Assembly (NCBI GenBank): GCA_016647705.1
Contig: CM028330.1
Coordinates: forward strand, 29,158,649 to 29,222,648
Direction: 5' to 3'
DNA from: Eucommia ulmoides
Taxonomy: Eukaryota > Streptophyta > Magnoliopsida > Garryales > Eucommiaceae
Length of the DNA stretch: 64,000 bases
In this document: in pieces, positions 44,768-55,012 of the stretch
How the letters are laid out: every line of letters begins with the position of its first letter
Position numbering within the stretch: the stretch's first letter is position 1
Made by a program: the position numbers and the translations under genes
The notes under the pieces: model-generated
The model's input: only the letters and a program-made list of their open reading frames with translations
Databases searched by the model: none
Told to the model about the DNA's origin: nothing

Positions 44768-45827
44768 ATTTCTTCAAGAAAACTATTGTCTCTTCCATCT
44801 TGTTATGATGACATGACGTCGATCCCATCTTAATGTCTCTAGCGTATAAGCTTTAGGATAGCTGTTCGGCAAAGGGTATTTTCAAATGTTTATTCTGAGT
44901 AAAAAAAATTTATTGATTTTTTTTCTTTTTTTCTTCTTTTATTTTCTTTTTTCTTTTTTGTTTATTTAAAAAAGCAAAGATATTGATGATTTTGTTAAGG
45001 TATATTTTGAGTAAATTATTATAGATGCAATGGGCATTATTAGTTTTGACATTTTATTTTTGATTGTTTATTGGTTTAAGTGAAATAAGGATTCTTTTTC
45101 TTTCCTACAACTTGCTCTATATTCAAATTTTTGGGGATGTTTTCAGTGTCGAGCAAGCTAGCAGTGTGTGAGATAGAACAAGAATTCTTAAATGAATTAT
45201 TATGCCTCTATTGGTCCTAGAAGTTATTCTATATACCTAGTATAATAGTAAGGTAAATAACTGTACATAAATTAAAAAAAAAAATGACATATCTCTCCAA
45301 AAAAAAGTGTCCTAAGTAGAATAGGGTTTTGATTATCCTTTATCCTAGGCTCACTATATGTGGTTTTGGCTTTTTCTTCTAGAGTATCCTAAAAACAGCT
45401 CCATTCCCTAACCTTCAAACCTCCGATGTCCTCTCCAAAGAAACTTTCATCTTTGGTTGGTGGTCCGAGCGACAAGCGATTCGTAGTCGGATCTCGGGAA
45501 ATACAACCCTCGGTCTTTCTTCTACTAACTTCTCTTTCTAACCTAAAGATTTTCAGGACTTAGATCGATGCGATGAAACCATCGACGAAAGCTCCTACTG
45601 CCGGCCTCACTATCCCTAAGAGGATTACAGCTTGGGTTTCTATCCAGATATGCAATGCAAAGTGAATGCTCGTGCGTTGGAGAGAGCATATAGTAATGTA
45701 AATGTAGAAATGTAACGACATTATTTAAATGCAGTAATGTAAAGACAATAAATATAAATGCAGTAAATAAATACAGTAGATATGTATGCATACTGATATA
45801 TACACATGAAATGATATGCTTATTATT

Positions 45828-45828
<1 letters not shown>

Positions 45829-45860
<32 letters not shown>

Positions 45861-45861
45861 A
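45829..45861. repeat. TTG microsatellite
   Basis: About ten GTT/TTG units after a short ATT run. Confidence 0.85.
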
Positions 45862-45956
45862 CTGTTATGGTTGTTACTATTATGTTTTTGGTAGGGAATT
45901 GTTTATTAAACAGTGAATATGGATTTAGACACCAACTATGCCTGACTCTCTTATAG

Positions 45957-45974
45957 TCCCTAGTGGAGTCGCCA
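45957..45974 (-). other. Primer-binding site of element G
   Basis: On the minus strand TGGCGACTCCACTAGGGA, close to TGGCGACTCCGCTGGGGA, which I recall as the Ogre/Tat primer site (usually assigned to tRNA-Arg). It follows an LTR end GCGTCA at 45977. Confidence 0.6.
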
Positions 45975-45976
45975 CC

Positions 45977-46624
45977 TGACGCACCTCGGATTTCGATTGC
46001 AGAAGAAATAGAGAATCAAGAAAATGATGAAAACAAGTTTCATCCGTTCCTCTCCAAGTCAACTAAATCCGTTCATTTTAAAAATGATTTTTCCTGGGCT
46101 TTTCTAGGCGTCAATTTTGAAAAACTTCTTGGGCCAAGATTTTTTTCCTTAAAAAAGAGAGTCACCATCTAGCATAGGGTTCAATGATGTGCTAAGTCAT
46201 TTGGATTTTGGAAATTCATTTTTCCATTCGAAATTACCCATGTTTTTACTTTCATCGGTCTATATACTAGATATATTCTTTAAGTTCGGGAGTCGGTTAT
46301 GCTCAGGGAGGTGTTAGACACCCCAAGACATACGTCATGAGATAATACCTCAGTCTAAATAGATATTCACTGTTAAACACTATGCAAGCAACTTTCTTTG
46401 ATTTACTTAAACATAAATAATTCCATTGTTTAAAGTTTTTGTTCTTTTTATGTATTTTGGACATGATTTAATAGAAAGCAAGTAAATATTACAACTACTA
46501 TTCGTCAGTGACACCCAATAATAGTTTATATACAGATAGATATATGAATATGCAAGCTATACTAAATGAAATGTAAACTAGACTAAGTTGTTTTGATATG
46601 AGACCGAACTTGCACGTGGGTTGC
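45977..46624 (-). repeat. Element G 5' LTR, 3' part (left of element F)
   Basis: Holds GGGTGTCTAACACCTCCCTGAG on the minus strand near 46305-46327, a hallmark of long plant gypsy LTR ends. It ends at the target duplication GTTGC (46620-46624) of element F and resumes at 52105. Confidence 0.65.
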
Positions 46625-48009
46625 AGGTAGCGGAATATTATATCACTACTTTCACCGCAAGTGTACGGGTCAATTTTTATAGAATAGTGAATGAGAAGGG
46701 TTGTCGTGTCCACAGGAATTGGATTACATGGTTATTGAGTACCGCGATTATCATAACCGAACTTTATTTAGGCGATAAAAATTGGGTCTTTGTTTTTATA
46801 AATAATATACTAAATTAACAATTAATTAAACTATACTACTAAATATATTAAATGGGAATAGATTATCTAGGAATTAATTTCGTTTACTTATGCGTGTTTG
46901 ATCCAATCTAGTTTATATTAACGATATTCAAATCTATCCGACAATCTAGGTATCGAAAACTCACTCACTACCTCTCCCGAGTGTAAAGTGAATGAATATG
47001 CGACTTTGCGTTAACGCCGAAGTCCTCCTCAAGCATCTATACGACACTTGGCCACATGAGTCTTGCCCCAACCTCACAGATTGCACACTTTCTAATACCC
47101 CCCCCCCCCCCCCCGAGTCATTACATTGTAAGGTTGTGTTTAAACTCTAGTTCGAATTTGGGGTTACCTCTCTCGAGTGTCAAACCCCGATTTCTCAATA
47201 TATCTTAACAAGCATATAAATGAAGTGGAAGAACGGTAAACATAATCGAATAGGTAAGAACAAACGTTAACGAAACACGGATTCAAACAAACAACGTATA
47301 TTAGTAAACTACATCAATCCCATAGATAATCAATGTTTAGCTCTTGGCCATAACCATATATTCAACAATAATCCATATAGACATGATCAAATAACCAAAA
47401 ATGAGTTAAGAATAAAGAGAGACACAAGGGAGAATAACCATTATCTGAAGGTGGCGTCTATAAAAATCGCTCTGATCTTATTTCCTCTTCTCCAATTGTG
47501 TTCCTCCTCTTTGGTCAGTTGAGAGCTCTCAAAAACACTCCCAAAGTGTTCTCCAAAATGTAGGATCGAACCAGGAACAAAAGGGAACAAAAACAAAATA
47601 TCTAGAAAAATATCCTAAAATACTTTACAACTAGGGGCTTCACCGCTGCAGTGGTCAAAAGCACTGCTACAGCGGTGGGGATGTCGGCAAGCTCACCGCT
47701 ACAGTAGTGGGATTGACCACTACAGTGGTGGGAAGTCAGTGACATTCTGCTCTTTCACCGCTGCAGCGGTGAGGGATCAAAAACTTTTTAATCTCTCTGT
47801 TGTTTCACCGCTGCAGCGGTGAAGCTGTTGCTTAATCTTTTGATCCTCTTGATCGCCTCCGATTTCCTCACTTTTTGACTGTTTTTGCTCCTAACCCCTG
47901 CTTTGAACAAAAATAAATAAAAACAAATAAAAATGAATTAAAATATTATAAGAATACACGAAAACTACCAAATTCGGTTTGGAAATAAATAGATAAATTT
48001 TACCGATCA
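46625..48009 (-). repeat. Element F 3' LTR
   Basis: 1385 bp. Two perfect CACCGCTGCAGCGGTG palindromes at 47756-47771 and 47806-47821, plus variants from 47640. A 17-C homopolymer (47098-47114) replaces the CCCTCCC of other copies. Confidence 0.9.
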
Positions 48010-49594
48010 AATACCCCAAAACTTGGAATTTTGCTAGTCCTTGAGAAAAACACCCATGGAATAAAATAAACTACCACAACTATTAACGAATTTAATTACT
48101 AAAAATGAAAAACACAAATGAACTAAAAAAAATTAACGTTTAAGTTTTGAAATTCATCTAACTACCAAAATGTTTTCCCTTATCAGCCCCCAATCTTATC
48201 GATTTCAAAGGCATCATGTGGTGTTTTAGAATTTTAACATTCAATAGCAGTAAGCGCTATTCTAGATCTTGTTCAAGTGTATGTGCGAAAACTCAATCAT
48301 ACAACCATCCACAGACCGGATTGGATTATCCACCAACTGATTTCATGACTAAAACCAAAAAGGTATAGGAAATCCATATACCATACTGGGTTCTACTCTC
48401 CACTAATGTAGGCTTGGAAATTGAAAAAGAACGATAGGACTTGGTTCGATTTTTGGAAAATGACCAAGGGTATATCAGGAATATAAAAACAAGTTAACGT
48501 TATTAACTTAACGATACCCGAGGCACAATGCTTGGTCTAATCACACTCGTAACCCCACACTGATCAATTCGAAACAATACTAAACTTATATTTGAAAACT
48601 TAGTAATCATTTGTCATGACAAAACAAAAATAGAACTATATTTATTCTTTTCTTTTTTTGAACAAACACACCTCCAAACTAATTTGATTTGTTAAAATTT
48701 GACGGGTATGGAAATACAATAGAAAAATGACAAGTGAATACTCAAAAATCAATAGTTTCCCCAAAACCCAACTACTCACTCCATGTAGCATAAACAAATG
48801 CTAACCTTATTTCACTCAAATTGTGCCTTAGATTTAGCTATAGAGGTTTGGAAAAGCTGTAATTGGCTAGGGTATTTGTTACGTGTTCAGAATTGAAATG
48901 ACTTATAGGTTTCGAAAGGGTAACGAGAGATAAACATATAACAAGGTAAGCTTTAAAGGCTCAAGCGATCAAAATGATGCCTAAATCATATCTCCTGAAC
49001 TACCGCACTTAGGATTTTGCCTCGAATTTTCCCTAAATTAGGTTCTAGAATTCCTATTGTCATGAACTTGAATGGATAATCAATGTCAAATTAATTGGAC
49101 AACGAATACATTGAGTTTAAGTGCTCGTGCATGTTAGGATCCACGATAACTTTTACCACAACAAAACGTCAATCACACGAAACACATATGAATGGGCATT
49201 ACCCCTTACCTCAAAAAACTACTATAGGATAATATCATCATCAATAATAGCCTAGATGAACTACAAAACTCAGCACACACAACAACTACTACAAACAATA
49301 ACATACTAACTAAACTAAACAAGCATGCATACAATTAAACAATAAATTAACTTAAACTATATAACTAACAACAATAAAATATACTATCATAATACACATC
49401 ACCCCCAAACTTAAAACGAATGGTGTCCACAGTGACCTAATCATCGTTCTCAATAATTAAAATATAGCATGCTGACGAATGGGGTTTAGAACACGTATCA
49501 GGGAGATGAGACAATCTTGCCTCCGAGTAAAGTCAATGGTTATGGATCTAATTTATTTGAGACTTGGGTTGCCCTCCAAGAAGCCCATGATTTA
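48010..49594 (-). other. Element F non-coding 3' internal region
   Basis: On the minus strand the terminal polypurine tract AAGTTTTGGGGTATT lies at 48010-48026, the second G-rich motif near 48668-48684 (AGTTTGGAGGTGTG) and the first near 49398-49414 (AAGTTTGGGGGTGATGTG). Hairpin 2 is at 49501-49523 and hairpin 1 at 49564-49581. No ORF of note. Confidence 0.78.
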
Positions 49595-50581
49595 TTATCC
49601 TCGGCCTAACATAGAGAAGGGCTCGTCAAAGAGCGGCTTCTACCTGTAGTATGTGTCATACAACACCACATACAGGTTTTGATTCATAACGCCCTCAAGA
49701 TTGGTAAGATTTGGCAATGATTGGCCTGAGCTCTCAACGTGACTCGTCTCCGGTTCATGTGCTTGGTTGGACAGAATGAACGATGCTGAATGCGGTAGAG
49801 GACTAGTGAGCCACATCGGATCCTCATAGATGTGATCGTCTTGGATCGGTGGTGGCATCACAATGTGGATCTCTAATGGTGAAGAATCAGAATCTTCGAT
49901 CCACACTTGGGTTTCCGTCTTATTCGAATAATAATCATTGAATGCTCCTAAGCTCCTCCCGCTCATATCCGGTTCTTCCTGGTGGCTTTCGATGAATGTG
50001 GATTGTGTGTCTCTCAATGCCACCACTTCAGACTCAACCTCAAAAAACCAGATAAGCTAACTGATTTGCATCTAAATAGATGTTACGGTTACGTTAATTT
50101 CAGTGTAGGTCATCTCAATATTGTCAAGATGATCCTCATGCTCGTTGAGCCGGTCATTCGTCTCCCTCCATAAAGCCTAAGTATCCCCCATAAATTCAGT
50201 GAACATTTCTTCCAAGGTGGGAGAACACTCCTCCTGTTGGTCCGGGATATCAATCCATGGCGCCAAAATAGTGGAACTATCCCCTAAGCTTTGGTAGTTT
50301 GTTGAGTAATTCCAACCCAGATAATCAAACTCCTCCATGTCTTCCAAAAACCAATAGGCTTCGTCCGCGGTTAGTTGGTTAAAATATGTGGTATTGTTTC
50401 CTCCTTCAACCCAATTTCTTGTTGCGGCTAGTAACCCATCGAGGAAGTTCAGTAGTTAACACTCTCTCGGAAAACAATGGTTTAGGAACTGGAATAGAAA
50501 CTCCTTGTATCGATCCCAAGTGCAATAAAATGGCTCAGAATCTCGTTGCAAGAAATGCAACAGTACTTGTTGATCTAACAT
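49595..50581 (-). pseudogene. Athila-like Gag pseudogene of element F (full length, stops only)
   Basis: 987 bp in one frame (~328 codons) with a handful of stops and no frameshift from ATG 50581 to the TAA TAA at 49592-49597. Order: MLDQQVLLHFLQRDSEPFYC, TWDRYKEFLF, stop, LLNFLDGLLAATRNWVEGGN, FNQLTADEAYWFLEDMEEFD, WNYSTNYQSLGDSS, PTLEEMFTEFMGDT. Next comes a coiled-coil-like RETNDRLNEHEDHLDNIE and VALRDTQSTFIESHQEEP. After that are MPPPIQDDHIYEDPMWLT and LYDTYYR-KPLFDEPFSM. It defines the true Gag length for the family. The lack of frameshifts suggests that coding capacity was kept until fairly close to insertion. Confidence 0.85.
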
Positions 50582-50694
50582 CTTCAAGTACCCTATAGGA
50601 AAAACAAACTACAAACAAAAATTATAAACAAAATAAATGCCTAAATTAAAATCAAGTTACTTACTCACAATATCGACAACAATGTAAAAACTAA

Positions 50695-50712
50695 TCCACA
50701 GCAACGACGCCA
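50695..50712 (-). other. Primer-binding site of element F, tRNA-Asp type
   Basis: On the minus strand TGGCGTCGTTGCTGTGGA, three mismatches to the tRNA-Asp complement. Confidence 0.84.
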
Positions 50713-50718
50713 AAAACT

Positions 50719-52099
50719 TGTTAGCGGAATATTACGTCGCTACTTTCACCGCAAGTATACAGGTCAAGTTTTATAGAATAGTGAATGAGAAGGGTTCTCA
50801 TATCAATAGGGATTGCATTACATGGTCATTAAGAATCGCGATTATCATAATCGAACTTTATTTAGGCCATAAAAATTGGGTTTTTATTTTTATAAATAAT
50901 ATACTAAATTAAAAATTAATTAAACTATAATACTAAATATATTAAATAAGAATAGATTATCCAGAGATTAACTTTATTTACTTATACGTGTTTGATCCAA
51001 TCTAGTTTATGTTAACAGTATTCAAATCTATCTGACAATCTAGGTATCAAAAACTTACTCACTACCTGTCTCGAGTATAAAGTGAATGAATATGCGATTT
51101 CGCGTCAATACCGAAGTCCCCCTAGAGAATCTATACCACACTTGGTCATATGAGTCTCGCCCCAACCTCACGGATTACATACTTTCTAATACCCTCTCGG
51201 GTCATTAGATCATCGCGTTGTCTTTAAACCCTAGTCCGAATTTGGGGTTACCTCTTCTGAGTGTCAAATTCCAATTTCTCAATATATCTTAACAATCATA
51301 TAAATGAAGTGAAAGAATGGTAAACACAATCAAATAGGCAAGAACAACCGTTAACAAAACACGGATTCAAACAAACAACGTATACTAGTAAACTACATCA
51401 ATCCCATAGATAATCAACGTTTAGCTCTTGGCCATAACCATATATTTAATAATAATCCATATAGACATGATCAAACAACCAAAAATGAGTTAAGAATAAA
51501 TAGAGAAACAAGGGAAAATAGTCGTTATCTGAAGGTGGCATCCGTAAAAATCGCTTCGATCTTGTTTCCTCTTCTCCAATTGTGTTCCTCCTCTTTGGTT
51601 GGTTGAGAGCTCTCAAAAACACTCCCAAAGTGTTCTGCAAAATATGGGATCGAACAAGGAACAAAAGGGAACACAAACAAAATATCTAGAAAAATATCCT
51701 AAAACACTTTACAGTTAGGGGCTTCACTATTGCAGCTGTCAAAAGCACCGCTGCAGCGGTGGGGATGTCGGCAGGCTCACCACTATAGTGGTCAAATTAA
51801 TTGCTGCAGCAGTGGATCTCACCGCTGTAGCGGTGAACGATCAGAAACTTTCTGATCTCTCTATTGTTTTACCGCTGCAACAATGGATCTCACTATTGCA
51901 GGATTGAAGTTGCTTCTTAATCTTTTGATCCTTTTGATTGTTTTTCCACCAATTTCCTTATTTTTTGACCGTTTTTGCTCCTAATCCCTATTTTGAACAA
52001 AAATAAATAAAAACAAATAAAAACGAATTAAAATATTATAAGAATACTCGAAAACTACTAAATTCGGTTTGAAAATAGATAGATAAATTTCACCTATCA
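50719..52099 (-). repeat. Element F 5' LTR
   Basis: 1381 bp from TGATAGGTGAAATTTATC (reverse complement at 52099) to GCTAACA at 50719. The palindrome block at 51725-51910 includes CACCGCTGCAGCGGTG (51749-51764) and CACCGCTGTAGCGGTG (51820-51835). Confidence 0.9.
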
Positions 52100-55007
52100 G
52101 TTGCTTACGTATCTTGAATGACAATCAGGTCATTCTATAGTTTGTTCTGGTTAGGGTAAAAGACATGGTTTATTATTAAAGGTATGACCGAACCCTTATG
52201 GGTTGCCTACGTACTTTGGGTGGTTACAGAAAATCAGGTCAAACGTAGTTCATTCTTGTCTTGTTGAAAACTGGATTCAATATTAAAGGTGTGATCGAAC
52301 CTGTATTGGTTGCCTAAGTACTTTGGGTGGTTACCAAAGATCAGGTCGAACATAGTTCAGTCCTGTTATGTTTGAAAGCTGGGTTAGTTTTTTATTAAAT
52401 TTGAGCTAGTTTAGCTAAGTTTTGGTCGATTATCAGTTAGTTTTGGTTGTGAACAACCTGAGTAACAACCCTTTGATTTTGTTAAGAACCTTAAACGAAC
52501 TTCTTTGCTTTGGTTAGTATAGTGTTTGTGTATGAGCTGTGAGTTAAAAAGTGAAAAGAAAGACCATATATTTATGATAATCCTACTCATAACTAAAGAA
52601 AACGGGAAGGTTTCTGAAGAATAATCACACATATTCCCAAAGGAATAGAGGTCTTCTCTTTATCCTAAGTTTTTAGCCACGAGAATCTATCGGTGTAGTA
52701 TATAAGTATATATGTCTATATGTATATTTTGTTTAACTAAAAAATAAACGAAATACGATGTTCTTGGGGAATATCGTATAGACTACATATAACTTTTGGT
52801 GTGAATAGTCATTTTGTTCGAATCCTCAAGTGTTTTTACCACGTGGTTGGATGACTTGAAATTTTTAAATGTCTTTTGAATGCTTTTGAGATGCTTGGAA
52901 TGATTTTTTTATGATTTAACCGTAATTTGGTTGTTATAATTAAGATTAGGTGTTTGCTTGATGTTCTTAACAAAATCAAATGCTTGTTAGGTTGTTTTTA
53001 GGGTTTGTTTAATTTTTTTATGGATTTTATGTGTTAATAACATGAAAGCAAGTGTATTATTTACATGATCCTACTATATACAAAGAAATATACACAAAAT
53101 TAACCAAGAATCATAGGGAATTTGATAAGAACACACCTACTTGGGGGATGTGGTCTTCCCTAAGTGTTTACCTCCTTCTCCTTGATTATCTTGGTTGGTG
53201 GTTGGCCGATAGTTGATCGGTGTTCACGGTTCTTTGATTTCCTAACCAAGAGCCCAAGAACAACAACTTACTTCGGCGATGTATTCGTTCCTAAGTAGCC
53301 TATCTCATTCCCTCCTTACTCTTCTTGGCTCAATGTTGATAGGTGATCGTTGATCCTTGAATTTATTGTTCTAAGAACTTCAAGAACACTTTCCACGACT
53401 AGATTTTGGCATAAGGACCCGAGAGAGTTGCTCGAGTTTAGATAAAGAAACTAGGCCTTAAAGACTTGAAAAAATGAGAACCACAATACCCCTATTTATA
53501 GGCTGGTGGCCTGCGCCTTGGATAATGCGTAGGCCAATCCAACCTCTTCCTTTGGGGGTGTTTGGCCTAGGGGACTTTCTATCTTGTCTTAGTTTGAGTT
53601 GTCTGGGAATGAATTTAGGAGAGAAGGCTAGATTCTCAATATTTGGTAATGATTACCAAATCTTTTTAAAGACTTGGTAATCATTGGCAATCATTACCAA
53701 TGATTTCCAATTATTTTCAATCATTATATCTCCACCAATGATATTCCATGCACATGGGTGAATTTATGACTTGATGGGATGCATCCGGTTCGATTTAGGA
53801 GCTAAATACATGTTAGATCCACTATTTCAGTTTGGTCATCATAAATGCTCCCAAGGTGCATTGCATCTAGTCCTTAGGTGTCACTATGCATTTAATGCAA
53901 AGTGATGAGTCATGAATTAGAGGCCACACATTCAGTTCATTTCAGATGGAATTGGGTGAACTTTCCATGCAACCGGCGGTTGGTTTCCAAGTTGCCTAGT
54001 TACCCTTGGATATTTTTGTGAAAATATCTAGGTCCTTTAAACCTATCCATGCCATGTCATCTCAAGAATTTAATTATTTATGGGATGTGCATTAAATTCC
54101 TTGCTTCGAGGCTACTCATCCGGTTTGGTTTTGGTAAGGAGTCGTCACGATTCATGGCTTTCGGTTGGTTTCTAGGATATTTTGCTTAAAATATATAGAT
54201 ACCTTGAATGTGGTCTTCAAATATCATCCCAATAATTTAATGATTTATGATATGTTCATTCAATTCTCATTGAATGCCTTACTTAGGTGGCAAACCGAAT
54301 TTCGATAATGGTTGGTTATACCCTAAGTGTCTTGTCCCCTTCCTTTACCATTTGTTAGGAAACTTCCAGGAAGGATCCATGGTAATTATAAGGCTTGTTT
54401 TTTGGGCCTAAAATGATGTCTGGACCCCTTAATTTCTTGGGCCTAGGGTGGTTTGTCAAGACTACTTGGATTTGGTGAAAATCCAAATTAGGCCCAAACC
54501 TTAAATCACCTTGTGTTTTAAGGCTTTGTCGTAACCTTTCCAAGTATTGATTAAGGTGTATTGGATTGTTTCTTGGTAGTGTGTGATGTGGTATGCATGA
54601 GAGAAACCATTTGTTTTGGTGTTAAATTTGACAAGATTCAGTGAAAAGTAAATGTTCCAAAGTCGGGGTAGGGTAATCGAGTTAATTGTTTGAAATGTCC
54701 TATGATTTAAGGGTAGTGAATAATATTTGTTTATACTAAATATGATTTGATGAAAATGAAACCTTATTAAAGTCATTTTGGACCACCTTAAATCATGGAA
54801 ATTTCGATTTTGACTCGAAACTTCTACTTAGCTGTATTTTGTCAAATTCAACATTTTTGTGTTTTTCTCATGTTTTTGGTTGTTTTTTGTATATTTTACA
54901 GTGTGATCTTAGATAGAAATTCATTCCTTTTAAACCTGAGTTTAAAATTTATCTAAACTTATAATTGATCCGACATTGATTGGGCAGAACAAAGTGCGGT
55001 GTCTACA
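52100..55007 (-). repeat. Element G 5' LTR, main part (right of element F)
   Basis: Begins on the minus strand with TGTAGACACCGCACTTTG at 55007, a typical long gypsy LTR start. TATAAATAG is at 53492-53500, about 1.5 kb inside, and a tandem repeat lies near its end. With 45977-46624 the LTR totals about 3.55 kb, which fits Tat/Ogre elements. A diverged ~190-bp duplication is visible at 53935-54280 (TGGGATGTGCATTAAATTCC and related). No coding frame. Confidence 0.68.
52105..52399. repeat. Tandem repeat, three units of about 105 bp, in the G LTR
   Basis: Units start with GACCGAAC/GATCGAAC at 46602 (completed at 52105-52185 across element F), 52186 and 52293. All share GGTTGC.TA.GTA, ATCAGGTC.AA..TAGTTC and a TATTAAAGG end. 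Confidence 0.82.
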
Positions 55008-55012
55008 AACAC

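Larger units (their letters stand above)
43305..45956 (-). mobile_element. Internal region of Tat/Ogre-like element G, degraded
   Basis: Lies between the G primer-binding site and element E. Apart from the gag remnant it is T-rich with no recognisable domain. A 113-codon plus-strand open frame at 43321-43659 has no resemblance I can name and is likely chance. Poly-A/T tracts lie at 44910-44975. Confidence 0.45.
46625..52099 (-). mobile_element. Element F: complete Athila-like element with perfect target duplication
   Basis: Minus strand: 5' LTR 50719-52099, PBS 50695-50712, gag 49595-50581, non-coding 3' internal region, 3' LTR 46625-48009. It is flanked by GTTGC on both sides (46620-46624 and 52100-52104). 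Removing it restores a continuous repeat unit of the G LTR. This is the best defined insertion in the window. Confidence 0.95.
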
